DNA from: a virus
DNA: 57,595 bases
Virus record (IMG/VR): IMGVR_UViG_3300037189_024976
Coordinates: 1 to 57,595 of that record
Reading direction: 5' to 3' (one strand)
The position numbers were made by a program, and so were the translations under genes. The notes beneath the pieces were generated by a model. That model was not told the origin of the DNA and searched no databases. It saw only the letters and a program-made list of their open reading frames with translations. Within the stretch, counting starts at the first letter, position 1. Each line of letters begins with the position of its first letter. Of the stretch, positions 7,463 through 16,661 are shown piece after piece.

Positions 7463-10021
7463 ATGGCAATAGATAAATATCCACCAACTAGCAGAACATT
7501 AACCGAACTAAATTGGTCATATGTTGCTGCAGGCGGAGAATTAATACTTTCTGGCTATGATTCTTCAAATAACGTACTTCAGTATTTCCTAGGAAAAGAA
7601 AAGTTTTTCCTAAATGGAGTACTCTTGCAAAGAGGTATAGACTATACAGCAACTGATGGATCTACAATAACATTGGCAAATGCTTTAACAGCTAGCGATG
7701 TTGTTACAATTCAAGCAAATAATAACTATGCTTCTACATATATTGCTGCATCTTCTATTAATGGATTAATTACATCCACACAGGTGGATTCTACTATTGC
7801 TACCACCGCCTCATCCCAATCTTTATCTAATAAATCAATTTCGGGTGCACTTAATACATTAAGTAATATTCCCAATACAGCACTTACAAATTACTCTATT
7901 ACTCTTGGCTCAACAAATATTGCTTTAGGACAAACAGCATCAGCTGTCACTGGTCTTTCAATTAATGGTGCTTTAAATACATTAACTAATATTCCAAACT
8001 CAGCTTTGGCTAACTCTACTATTACATTAAATGGAACAGTTATTCCTTTGGGCGGTACCGCAACATTTACAGGTGGTTCTGGATCTGGTTTAATTGGTAT
8101 TACAACATCTTCAAATACAGCATTAGGATCAGCAGCATTACAGCAATTAACCTCTGGTACTAAGAATACTGCTTTGGGTGTAAATGCTCAACTTAATATA
8201 ACAAACGGTTCAAACAACACAGCAGTTGGAGATACAGCTTTATACGCAAATGCATCAGGTACAGAAAACGTTGCAATAGGTCAAAATGCCCTAGCATCTG
8301 GAGTTTCATCATCTGGAAACGTTGCAGTAGGATCTCAATCATATAAAAATAATATAAGCGGTGGAAATAATACAGTTGTTGGATACAATGCAGCAACAAC
8401 TTTAAATAGCGGATCTAATAATATAATTATTGGAAACAGTGCAAACTCTTCATCTGCTTCATCGTCAAATGAGATCACACTGGGTAATGCTAATATATCA
8501 AGACTTAGAATTCCAGGACTTGGGTTTGATACAAACGGAGTAACAAATGGATATATTCTTTCATGGAATGGATCACAGCTTGTCTGGATTACCCCGCCAG
8601 TTACCACAAATATTCCAAACACATCTTTGCAGAATTCATCTATAACTATTGGAACATCTGGAGTTTCATTGGGTGGATCAGTTACAACAATTACTGGCTT
8701 AACACTTACAAATCCAACAATTACATTGCCAGCAATTGGTTCAAGTGGATTTACAATTGCAGGTTCTACTTCAGGAACAACTACAGTAACTTCTTCAACA
8801 GTTGCGTCGGGAACAATAGTGATTCCTTCTACAGCAACAACAGATGTACTTGTAGGTAGAAATACAACAGATACTCTTACTAATAAAACCCTTACATCTC
8901 CAGTAATTGCTACTATTTCAAACGGCGGTACTTTAACATTACCTGCAAATGTCACAGATACTTTAGTTGCTAGAACAACTGCAGAATCATTTATGAATAA
9001 AACCATTGATGGTTTGACAAATATTCTTAAGATGAAAGCAAATTCAAGTGCATCTTGGGCATCATACGCATCAATACTCTACAATGGTGAAATTGGTTAT
9101 GATTATGAAAAAGGATATTTTAGAATTGGTAATGGATCATATGCATGGTCATCTATGCCTTACGGATTTTATCCACAACCAAATTTAACAAACAATATTA
9201 ACAAATTCTTACAGGTTACTGGTTCAGTAGGATCAGAAACTCTTTCTTGGTCTCAACCAGCATATTCTCAACTATCAGATAATCCAAATGCCCTAACAAT
9301 TGACCAAGCAGCGGGAATTGCAGCGACAAATCTTACAGTAGGAAATGTTGCACAAACCGCATATACATTTAACAGCCATTATTCAGGAAATAATCCAACA
9401 ATATCTGTAACTGGTGGAACAACAGTTGCATTTAATCTAGGTGCAGCAGGACATCCATTCCAAATTCAATCAAACGGTGGATCTGGCTCAACTTATTCAA
9501 ACATCACAACTGGTTTAACATGGGTGGGAACTAATGGAACTGTTCAAAGTGGATCATTAGCACAATCACAAATGAGTGGTACTTTATATTGGAACGTACC
9601 AGCATCAGTACCAGCAGGAACTTTATATAAGTATCAATGTGCATCACATGCAGCTATGAATGGTGCAATTACTTGGCTTGCCCCACTTCCAACATATATT
9701 GCTCCAAGAACTACAACTGTAACAGATACAGCAACTCCCGCTCCATCTGCAAATACAGATGATTTTTATGTAATTACAGGATTAACTCAAACTGCAACAT
9801 TTGCAGCACCAGCGGGAACTCCAGTAAATGGTCAGAGCCTTAAAATAAGAATTAAAGATAACGGTACAGCAAGAACTCTTGCATGGAATGCTATTTATAG
9901 AGGATCATCAGATTTAGCATTGCCAACTATAACTGTGGCAAATAAAACTTTATATCTTGGATTTGTATATAATTCAACAGATTCTAAGTGGGATTTGGTT
10001 GCCAGATTAGGAAACTTCTAA
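7463..10021 (+). CDS. Large modular tail fibre with YadA-head-like repeats and cupredoxin-like domain
   Basis: The 852-residue protein opens with the anchor shared with the 4693 gene (FFLNGVLLQRGIDYTATDG, residues about 45-65). Residues about 215-350 carry NTALG/NTAVG/NVAIG/NTVVG repeats as in the left-handed beta-roll heads of YadA-type trimeric adhesins. Residues about 525-570 contain GEIGYDYEKGYFRIGNGSYAW, a recurrent fibre module. Residues about 625-740 resemble a cupredoxin, with candidate copper ligands His664 (GHPFQI), Cys726, His729 and Met732 in YQCASHAAMNG. The C-terminal 100 residues are a common fibre tip (LKIRIKDNGTARTLAWNA). It is likely a trimeric receptor-binding fibre. Confidence 0.82.
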   Translation: MAIDKYPPTSRTLTELNWSYVAAGGELILSGYDSSNNVLQYFLGKEKFFLNGVLLQRGIDYTATDGSTITLANALTASDVVTIQANNNYASTYIAASSINGLITSTQVDSTIATTASSQSLSNKSISGALNTLSNIPNTALTNYSITLGSTNIALGQTASAVTGLSINGALNTLTNIPNSALANSTITLNGTVIPLGGTATFTGGSGSGLIGITTSSNTALGSAALQQLTSGTKNTALGVNAQLNITNGSNNTAVGDTALYANASGTENVAIGQNALASGVSSSGNVAVGSQSYKNNISGGNNTVVGYNAATTLNSGSNNIIIGNSANSSSASSSNEITLGNANISRLRIPGLGFDTNGVTNGYILSWNGSQLVWITPPVTTNIPNTSLQNSSITIGTSGVSLGGSVTTITGLTLTNPTITLPAIGSSGFTIAGSTSGTTTVTSSTVASGTIVIPSTATTDVLVGRNTTDTLTNKTLTSPVIATISNGGTLTLPANVTDTLVARTTAESFMNKTIDGLTNILKMKANSSASWASYASILYNGEIGYDYEKGYFRIGNGSYAWSSMPYGFYPQPNLTNNINKFLQVTGSVGSETLSWSQPAYSQLSDNPNALTIDQAAGIAATNLTVGNVAQTAYTFNSHYSGNNPTISVTGGTTVAFNLGAAGHPFQIQSNGGSGSTYSNITTGLTWVGTNGTVQSGSLAQSQMSGTLYWNVPASVPAGTLYKYQCASHAAMNGAITWLAPLPTYIAPRTTTVTDTATPAPSANTDDFYVITGLTQTATFAAPAGTPVNGQSLKIRIKDNGTARTLAWNAIYRGSSDLALPTITVANKTLYLGFVYNSTDSKWDLVARLGNF

Positions 10022-10584
10022 TGGCTATTAGAAAAAAAATATGGGTATATCCAGATTCTCTTCCGACATTTAGTCAAACATATTTAACCAGCGGAAGCTC
10101 AAATTTAACAACTTTTTCTTTGTCTAGCGATTACATTTCTGCTTCTGGATATTTAACTGGAACTGGGAATCTTTATAATTATGCAGACATAACAAGTATT
10201 GGATCTTATACTATACAGGCAGGAGATTATCTTGAGTATGACGTATATTGGGTGGGTTCTGGAAATATACAGATGTCAATGGATCTTCATGTAAGTGATG
10301 GTAATAATTTAAGAGACTCAGGTGCAACAGATCAAAATGGAATTCTTTGCCATCCATCAACAGATTTATCTTCTTATGCTTATGGAAAATGGTATCATCG
10401 TGTTATTCCGATTACCACATTTACTGGCGGATCTTCAATTGGTAAAAGCTTAAATCACTATAATCTAGTTGCGGAGATGGACACATCTGGAGCAACATCA
10501 GTTGCTTATTTTAAAAATATTGCTATAACAGACGGACAAGGAACTGGAGAATATAATATTTCTTCGTTCCATGAACTTTTATAA
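10021..10584 (+). CDS. Galactose-binding-like beta-sandwich protein of the fibre operon
   Basis: The ATG at 10021 overlaps the preceding stop as TAATG and is preferred to an in-frame ATG at 9988 inside the previous gene. The 187-residue product has a jelly-roll-like pattern: a strand with QAGDYLEYDVYWVGSG near residue 67, a loop SDGNNLRDSGATDQNG, then GKWYHRVIPITTF and a final VAYFKNIAITDGQG strand. This resembles carbohydrate-binding jelly-roll domains. It is co-transcribed with fibres, so a role as a sugar-binding accessory of a fibre is likely. The ligand is unknown. Confidence 0.5.
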   Translation: MAIRKKIWVYPDSLPTFSQTYLTSGSSNLTTFSLSSDYISASGYLTGTGNLYNYADITSIGSYTIQAGDYLEYDVYWVGSGNIQMSMDLHVSDGNNLRDSGATDQNGILCHPSTDLSSYAYGKWYHRVIPITTFTGGSSIGKSLNHYNLVAEMDTSGATSVAYFKNIAITDGQGTGEYNISSFHELL

Positions 10585-10599
10585 TTAACTATTTAACGA

Positions 10600-10605
10600 T
10601 ATAAT
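10600..10605 (+). promoter_or_regulatory. TATAAT box before the 10621 gene
   Basis: CGATATAAT precedes the start codon by 15 nt and the AGGAGG ribosome-binding site (10611-10616) by 5 nt. It lacks the TG of the other elements. The geometry would place the transcript start at the ribosome-binding site, so it is a weak candidate. Confidence 0.3.
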
Positions 10606-10620
10606 AGGATAGGAGGAAAT

Positions 10621-11004
10621 ATGCCAAGTAAATCGTATCAGATAGCAAATGGTTTAACAGCTTCGGTTGTTTCGGACATCATTCCTCTTGACCCGCCTTT
10701 TTTTGACGGGCTTGAAAGTAGATTTGCAGCATTATATCAAGGCGTACAACAATCAATAACTAATCCATTTAGGCTTTTAATCAGTGTAAATGGTATAATT
10801 CAAACTGTAGGAACTCCAGAATACGTCTGGCAGTCTATGGTGAATATTGATGGCTACTTTGTGGATTCAGATGGATATATATCGTTTTCTGAAGTTCCCC
10901 CAGCAGGATCAACATTTGACGGCAGGATTGTAGTAGGTCCAACCACTACAACTATAAACAAAAACTATCCTTTCAAAGCATTGGATATATTACTAGGAGC
11001 GTAA
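10621..11004 (+). CDS. Hypothetical virion-associated protein
   Basis: This 127-residue protein follows a strong AGGAGG ribosome-binding site. It contains a DIIPLDPPFFDGLESRFAAL segment and a beta-rich second half (FRLLISVNGIIQTVG, DGYISFSEVPPAGSTFDGRI). The latter resembles the VNG/GDxV anchor strands seen in neighbouring fibres (VYLNGVLL, SGDNLKV). It may be an adaptor with an FNG-type anchor fold. It sits directly before the 1069-residue protein and shares its orientation with a 4-nt gap, so the two probably work together. I do not recognise a named family. Confidence 0.45.
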   Translation: MPSKSYQIANGLTASVVSDIIPLDPPFFDGLESRFAALYQGVQQSITNPFRLLISVNGIIQTVGTPEYVWQSMVNIDGYFVDSDGYISFSEVPPAGSTFDGRIVVGPTTTTINKNYPFKALDILLGA

Positions 11005-11008
11005 AAAC

Positions 11009-14000
11009 ATGGCAAGAAAAGTATTAAAGGATACGGCGTATACATTTACTCCATCTACAAGAACATTGGTTATTCCAAGATATATACCTAGAGAGCGTAT
11101 GATCTTAATCACTAACGTTACTGCCAACAAGGTAATATATAACTTTTCAGACGCATCCCTTTTAGCTACTTCTTATACACCTGCATACGACTCTGTAATG
11201 AATGAAACAACCACAATTGTACTTAACTACAATACAACTGCTATGGCAGCTACAGATAAAATTCAAGTTACAATTGATGAATGGGATGAAAGATTTACTC
11301 CTGCAGAAAACCTTACAGATCCAACAAATAAGCTTCGTGTGACACAGCCACAAGCACTTATTGATACTGACTTTGAATATGGAACTCAGATTTCTAAGTG
11401 GGAAAATCTTACAATGATTAATAATCGCCCATTTGCTTCTCAGTCTCCAGCAGTTGTTCCTTACGTAACAGATCTTACTATTCCTACATCTTCACGTACA
11501 GTAACAATTACAACATCTCAAGCTCACGGTTTTGCTGTTGGAACTCCAATTACCGTGCAAGATGGATATTTTTCTTTTGTTAATGGTAATTTTATTATTG
11601 AAACAGTTCCAACATCAACTACATTTACCTATACAGCACGTACTGTAAATACAACAACAGTTACATCAATGTATGATCCAAATAAAACAGCTATCTACTC
11701 AGGTACACTTTATTCAAATGCACAAATTGGTGCAGCTCCAACATCTGTAACTTATAGCGGTAATATGGTTACAGTAATAACATCTGTACCACATGGACTT
11801 TCACTTGGAAATGAAGTTGCTATCATTGGTTTAACAGCTTCAACAAATGCTCCAAATGGCTCTTATGTTGTAAGTGGAATTACAAACAATGCTACATTCT
11901 CTTATTACACACCAAGTACTCCAACAGGAACTATTGGATTCTCATCAGCAGCGATCTATGTACGTCCACAAGGACAGTTCTTGCACCGTGCATTTGATGG
12001 CGGAGTTATATTTTCTGCTAATGGTTCTTCCAACTTTGAACAGGCTGTTCGTCAGACCCGCCGTTATTTCCGTTATCAATCAGGTAAAGGTATTCAGATG
12101 TCATCTGGAACAACACTTAAGCCATATGCAGGTATTGATAATTTAACTTCATCAGGTACTACAGTAACTGTTACAACCAAAGAACGTCACAATATTCAAC
12201 CAGGAACCACAGTAACAATTTCTGGAGCTAACGAATCTGCTTACAATGGAACATTTTCAGTTACTAACGTTACTTCATACAATCAGTTTACATATACTGC
12301 AGCAACAGTTCCATCAGCGGTAGTTGCAACAGGTGCTCCAAATGCTTCTATATCAACATGGTATGGTGCAACAAACCGTCTAGGAATTTTTGATCAACAA
12401 AATGGTCTTTTCTGGCAGTATGATGGACAAAATATTTCTATTGTTAAAAGAAATTCTACTCTTCAGGTAGCGGGACGTGTAACAGTAACTCAGGGTTCTA
12501 ACACAGTTACTCAAACAAATGCATCATACCCTACATATTTTTCAAAGCAATTAAATCCAGGAGACTTTATTGTTCTTCGTGGACAATCATATCGTGTTAC
12601 TGAAATTGCTTCAGATACATCTCTTACAATCTCTCCATCATATCGTGGAGCATCAGCAAGCTTTGTAGTTATTTCAAAGACTGTAGATACAGTAATTCCA
12701 CAATCTCAGTTTAACATTGATAAACTTGATGGTACTGGACCTTCTGGATATAATGCAAACTTTAATACAATGCAGATGTTCTATGTAGACTATACATGGT
12801 ACGGTGCAGGTTTTGTGCGTTGGGGTGTAAGAGGTCCAAAGGGTGAAATTATTTATGCTCACCGCATGCCTAATAACAACTTAAACCCAATGGCTTATAT
12901 GCGTTCAGGTAACTTGCCAGGACGTTACGAAACATTTACAAATCCAATTACAACTACTATTTCTCAAAGCATTGGTACTTCTGATACAACAGTCAACGTT
13001 GCATCTACAACAGGTTTTAATCCTGCAGGTGGAACAATATGTATTAGAAATGCAAGCCAATTTGAGTTTGTAAACTATACAGGAATAACTTCAACATCAT
13101 TTACTGGTGTTACAAGAGCACAAACAGGTAATCTGTCAATTGCTCTTACAGCTGCAGCAGGATCTAACATTGCAACAGTTTCTTCTACATCAGGATTACA
13201 AGTCGGACAACGTGTATTTGGAACTGGTATTGCAGATGGAACATGGATCAGCTCAATTAGCGGAACAACACTTACTCTTTCTCAAGGTGTTACATCTTCT
13301 AATCCAACAGCTATAATTCCTCCAATGGCGGGAACTGCACAAGCATTTACATATGCTGCAACAGCTCCAGTTATGGTAGAAACAGCATATCCAACATTTT
13401 CTCCAACACTATCGCACTGGGGAACATCTGTTATTATGGATGGTCGTTTTGATGATGATAAGTCTCTTCTCTTTACTTATGGACAAACAACACAGACAGC
13501 AATTGCTGGAACAGCAGCAACTGTAACAACAATTACTGGAACATCTGGAACAAATACAATTACAGTGGGTGCAAATACAAACCTTGTAAACGGTATGTCA
13601 GTAACTGGAACAGGTATTGGAACAGGTGCTATCATTACAAATATTAATGGTACAACATTAACTTTGTCTGTTAACAATTCTGGAACAGTATCTGGTAACG
13701 GAACATTCAGCGGAGGAACAACAAAAGCATTGTTCTCGATCAGAATTTCTCCATCAGTTGATAATGGTATAGCAGCTCCATTTGGTGCTCGTGAACTTAT
13801 TAATAGAATGCAGTTAGTTCTTCGTGCTCTTGACCTTACACTTTCTAATACAAACAACGTACTTGTTACTGCAATTTTGAATGGTGTACCAACAATTTCA
13901 CAGGCATATACAAATGCAGTTGGAAACATTGCAGGACGTGCAAACTCATCTCTTGCACAGATTGCAGACTATGCAGGTGGATATGCAAACGTATCTGGTG

Positions 14001-14218
14001 GTGAAAATACTGGTGGATTCTTTACAAATTCAACAGGATCCGTTGATCTTTCACTAGTACGTGATCTAGGTAACTCAATTCTTGGTGGTGGTGGAACAAA
14101 CTCTAACACTAACATTTACCCAGATGGTCCAGATAACCTTACAATTGTTGTACAGAACCTTTCTGCAACTCCTGTAAACGTTGCAGGTCGTTTATCTTGG
14201 ACTGAAGCACAAGCTTAA
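11009..14218 (+). CDS. Large modular virion structural protein, tail-fibre or baseplate type
   Basis: The 1069-residue protein has a distinct N-terminal domain (residues about 1-130, with VLKDTAYTFTPSTRTLVIPR). Three related beta modules follow, each with a xHGxxxGxxVxI core, at about 160-212, 245-305 and 379-432. A conserved central region contains FDQQNGLFWQYDGQNISI and MFYVDYTWYGAGFVRWGVRG. Two copies of a GTGIxxGTxIxxxxGTTLTLS module lie in the second half. Its C-terminal domain includes LINRMQLVLRALDLTLS. It uses more CGT arginine codons than neighbouring fibres, consistent with higher expression. Large proteins of this build occur in virions of aquatic phages. The exact position in the particle is unknown. 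Confidence 0.65.
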   Translation: MARKVLKDTAYTFTPSTRTLVIPRYIPRERMILITNVTANKVIYNFSDASLLATSYTPAYDSVMNETTTIVLNYNTTAMAATDKIQVTIDEWDERFTPAENLTDPTNKLRVTQPQALIDTDFEYGTQISKWENLTMINNRPFASQSPAVVPYVTDLTIPTSSRTVTITTSQAHGFAVGTPITVQDGYFSFVNGNFIIETVPTSTTFTYTARTVNTTTVTSMYDPNKTAIYSGTLYSNAQIGAAPTSVTYSGNMVTVITSVPHGLSLGNEVAIIGLTASTNAPNGSYVVSGITNNATFSYYTPSTPTGTIGFSSAAIYVRPQGQFLHRAFDGGVIFSANGSSNFEQAVRQTRRYFRYQSGKGIQMSSGTTLKPYAGIDNLTSSGTTVTVTTKERHNIQPGTTVTISGANESAYNGTFSVTNVTSYNQFTYTAATVPSAVVATGAPNASISTWYGATNRLGIFDQQNGLFWQYDGQNISIVKRNSTLQVAGRVTVTQGSNTVTQTNASYPTYFSKQLNPGDFIVLRGQSYRVTEIASDTSLTISPSYRGASASFVVISKTVDTVIPQSQFNIDKLDGTGPSGYNANFNTMQMFYVDYTWYGAGFVRWGVRGPKGEIIYAHRMPNNNLNPMAYMRSGNLPGRYETFTNPITTTISQSIGTSDTTVNVASTTGFNPAGGTICIRNASQFEFVNYTGITSTSFTGVTRAQTGNLSIALTAAAGSNIATVSSTSGLQVGQRVFGTGIADGTWISSISGTTLTLSQGVTSSNPTAIIPPMAGTAQAFTYAATAPVMVETAYPTFSPTLSHWGTSVIMDGRFDDDKSLLFTYGQTTQTAIAGTAATVTTITGTSGTNTITVGANTNLVNGMSVTGTGIGTGAIITNINGTTLTLSVNNSGTVSGNGTFSGGTTKALFSIRISPSVDNGIAAPFGARELINRMQLVLRALDLTLSNTNNVLVTAILNGVPTISQAYTNAVGNIAGRANSSLAQIADYAGGYANVSGGENTGGFFTNSTGSVDLSLVRDLGNSILGGGGTNSNTNIYPDGPDNLTIVVQNLSATPVNVAGRLSWTEAQA

Positions 14219-14239
14219 AATAAAAAGGGGTGGGTATTA

Positions 14240-15370
14240 ATGGCTCTAGCTAAATTAAACCATAATTACCTTGATCCGCTTAAGGTAAGCAATGAAATTG
14301 TTGATGGTATTTTAAGTGTTTCATCTAAATTATCGGTACCATCAATATCAGCCCCTTCAGGAACAGTTTCTATTGTAGGAAATATATCAGCATCAGGAAT
14401 TTTTTCAGGTTCTGGAGCAGGATTAACAAATATCCCTAATGGTGCTTTAACAAATTCATCTGTAACTATTAATGGTACATCTGTATCTTTAGGTGGATCT
14501 ATAAGTATTATTGCTCTTCCCGCCCAATCTGCAGGAACTACAGGATATTATCTTCAATCAAATGGTACATCTGCTTCATGGGTAGCATTAGGACTTGCAG
14601 CACCAGCAGTAGCAGGAACTATGTATGGATACTCTTCATCTCAATTTGCAAATACAGGAGTTGGATACCAAGCTTTACAAAATAATAATGGTGCTTATGC
14701 TACAGCTCTTGGCAATGCAGCGGGATTTTCAAACAACGGATCATGGAATACATTTCTTGGAAATAGTGCAGGTACCATAACATTAAATGGTAGCTATAAT
14801 ATAATTATTGGTGGAAATGTTCAACCATCATCATCTTCAGTAAGTGGAGAAGTTACAATAGGTGATACAAATGTAACATCTTTTAGAATGCCAGGTGTTG
14901 GTATTAACTTTACAAGAACTTCAAACTTAATTCAATCTCAAGCAACAACACAAATTCCTCTTTCTATTCAAGGTATAGCAAGTCAAACTGCCTCTCTTCA
15001 AAATTGGTTAAACTCTGCAGGAACAGTTGTTGGATCCATAGATAACTCAGGTAACTTGGTAGCAGCTGGAGATATTACAACAAACTCTGATTCCCGCCTT
15101 AAAGATAATATTGAAAAAATTACAGATGCTCTTGCAATTGTAGATCAAATTAATGGTGTAACATATAGTCTTATCTCTGATGATAAAAAGATTCGTCACG
15201 TAGGATTAATTGCTCAAGATGTAGAGGCAGTTATGCCAGAAGCAGTTCTTGAAAATGAAAATGGAATCAAATCGGTTGCCTATGGCAACTTGGTTGGACT
15301 GCTGGTAGAAGCCATTAAAGAACTCCGTGCAGAAGTTACAGAATTGCGGGGTATCATAGATGGCATTTAA
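14240..15370 (+). CDS. Fibre or spike protein with C-terminal S74 intramolecular chaperone
   Basis: The 376-residue product has a low-complexity fibre body with GYYLQSNGTSASW and NTGVGYQALQNN/YATALGNAAG repeats, related to the YadA-head-like repeats in the 7463 gene. From about residue 282 it carries the peptidase S74 (endosialidase-type) chaperone domain: SDSRLKDNIEKI, GLIAQDVEAVMPEAV, YGNLVGLLVEAIKELRAEV. In this family the domain trimerises the fibre and then cleaves itself off at the serine of the S-D-x-R-L-K motif, which is present here. The stop overlaps the next start by 11 nt. This is the only S74 domain in the window. Confidence 0.88.
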   Translation: MALAKLNHNYLDPLKVSNEIVDGILSVSSKLSVPSISAPSGTVSIVGNISASGIFSGSGAGLTNIPNGALTNSSVTINGTSVSLGGSISIIALPAQSAGTTGYYLQSNGTSASWVALGLAAPAVAGTMYGYSSSQFANTGVGYQALQNNNGAYATALGNAAGFSNNGSWNTFLGNSAGTITLNGSYNIIIGGNVQPSSSSVSGEVTIGDTNVTSFRMPGVGINFTRTSNLIQSQATTQIPLSIQGIASQTASLQNWLNSAGTVVGSIDNSGNLVAAGDITTNSDSRLKDNIEKITDALAIVDQINGVTYSLISDDKKIRHVGLIAQDVEAVMPEAVLENENGIKSVAYGNLVGLLVEAIKELRAEVTELRGIIDGI

Positions 15371-16661
15371 AGTAGGTTCAACATCTTATTTCCCTGGAGT
15401 ATTTAACTTTCCTTCATCTGCAACAATTGGTGCACCTTTAGAAACTGATGGAAACTCAACATATTTTGCTTATCCAGGACAAACATCAAATAACCCAGGT
15501 ACAGGACTTCAATATAGAAGTATATTAACTCACGGATTTTTGGCGGGAGGCTATAAAGGTTCAAGCCCTTGGCGTTCTGTAAATAAAACATGGCATGCTA
15601 ATGACACTACATTTTTAGTAGGAGATCAAATAGATAGAGCTATGGCATATGGAGATGGAACAACATCTGATTATAATGCTTATGTTCATGGAACTATCAA
15701 TGCTTATTCTGGATCTTCCCCGCACACTTCTTCATATAATCTTCATAATGGAGTTGGTAGACAACGTGGAATGCAGCAATGGGATTATAACGTAAATGCA
15801 ATTTCAACTTCAACAACAGCTGGATATGTAGCACCAGCCTATAATACTGGAATATTTAGACCTACAGGAACATCTTCTGGAGATGGATCTTTTGGTACAT
15901 CATCAGTTCCATTTGGTTATATTGGTCTTGATCCAGCACATGATGGTGCAGGAGTTTCATATGGTAGTCAGATTGAAAATACTGGTAGCACAACTCTTAC
16001 AGATTCAACTCTTTATCAATCAGCAGGTGTTGGTGGATGGGATACAGCAGAAGCCAGAGACTTTCATGGTTGCTCAAATGATCAAATAAACCAAGTTGGA
16101 TATGTACACGGTGGTGGTACATCAGCAACAGATAGACTTCATTTCCCTACAGAAACAATGTACACAACAACATCAGCTCCAGTTACTGCAGGAATGACAA
16201 CTTGTGTTTTTGGAACAAGTTATGCATGGGTAAATTTTGACGGTAATCATCAACAATTTAATTTTAGCAATCAAGCATATACAACATGGAATAACACTTC
16301 AGGATCATCAACAAATGGTCAGGGTGCATGGTATAAAGCTGTTTCAAGTAAATTGGGTCAACACTATGTTGTTGTTGGAGATAATATATTTAAAACTTCT
16401 GATTCTACTGGCAATACAATATCTACATTTGCTAAATCATATACTGGAACATCTGAAGAAAATGGTGAAATGGGGCAGAACTGGGGATATTTTCTTGGAA
16501 ACTATAATGGACAACAAAATAATCAAACTATGAAAATTTATTACACAACAGATAGCTGTGTATCAATAGGTGCAGCGGGAATGCCAAAAGGACACTTTGG
16601 ACAATCTTCAGCAGCATGTTCATTTGCAGCAGCAACTATAACGTCAGGATATCCAGTATAA
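15360..16661 (+). CDS. Tandem paralogue 1 of 3, probable virion protein
   Basis: This 433-residue protein is the first of three consecutive homologues. All begin MAFK and then share THGFLxGGYKxSxPWRSVNKTWHAxDTT near residues 55-85. All end with EENxEMGQxWGYxLGxYxGxQNN and MPKGHxGQSS about 60 and 30 residues from the C-terminus. The middle differs in length and sequence, here with GYIGLDPAHDGAGVSYG. Repeated W/Y/G motifs suggest a beta-propeller or prism. The gene overlaps the S74 gene, so it belongs to the fibre operon. A receptor-binding role is inferred from the diversified centre between fixed ends. I do not recognise a named family. Confidence 0.6.
   Translation: MAFKVGSTSYFPGVFNFPSSATIGAPLETDGNSTYFAYPGQTSNNPGTGLQYRSILTHGFLAGGYKGSSPWRSVNKTWHANDTTFLVGDQIDRAMAYGDGTTSDYNAYVHGTINAYSGSSPHTSSYNLHNGVGRQRGMQQWDYNVNAISTSTTAGYVAPAYNTGIFRPTGTSSGDGSFGTSSVPFGYIGLDPAHDGAGVSYGSQIENTGSTTLTDSTLYQSAGVGGWDTAEARDFHGCSNDQINQVGYVHGGGTSATDRLHFPTETMYTTTSAPVTAGMTTCVFGTSYAWVNFDGNHQQFNFSNQAYTTWNNTSGSSTNGQGAWYKAVSSKLGQHYVVVGDNIFKTSDSTGNTISTFAKSYTGTSEENGEMGQNWGYFLGNYNGQQNNQTMKIYYTTDSCVSIGAAGMPKGHFGQSSAACSFAAATITSGYPV

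Noticed and set aside
8335-9006. Long minus-strand open frame opposite the large fibre gene
   Set aside because: It lies wholly inside a well-supported fibre gene whose codon composition leaves the complement open. There is no antisense promoter or family match.
13477-13929. Minus-strand open frame inside the 1069-residue virion protein
   Set aside because: It is a shadow of Thr/Gly-rich coding sequence, with Val/Pro-rich translation and no start signals.
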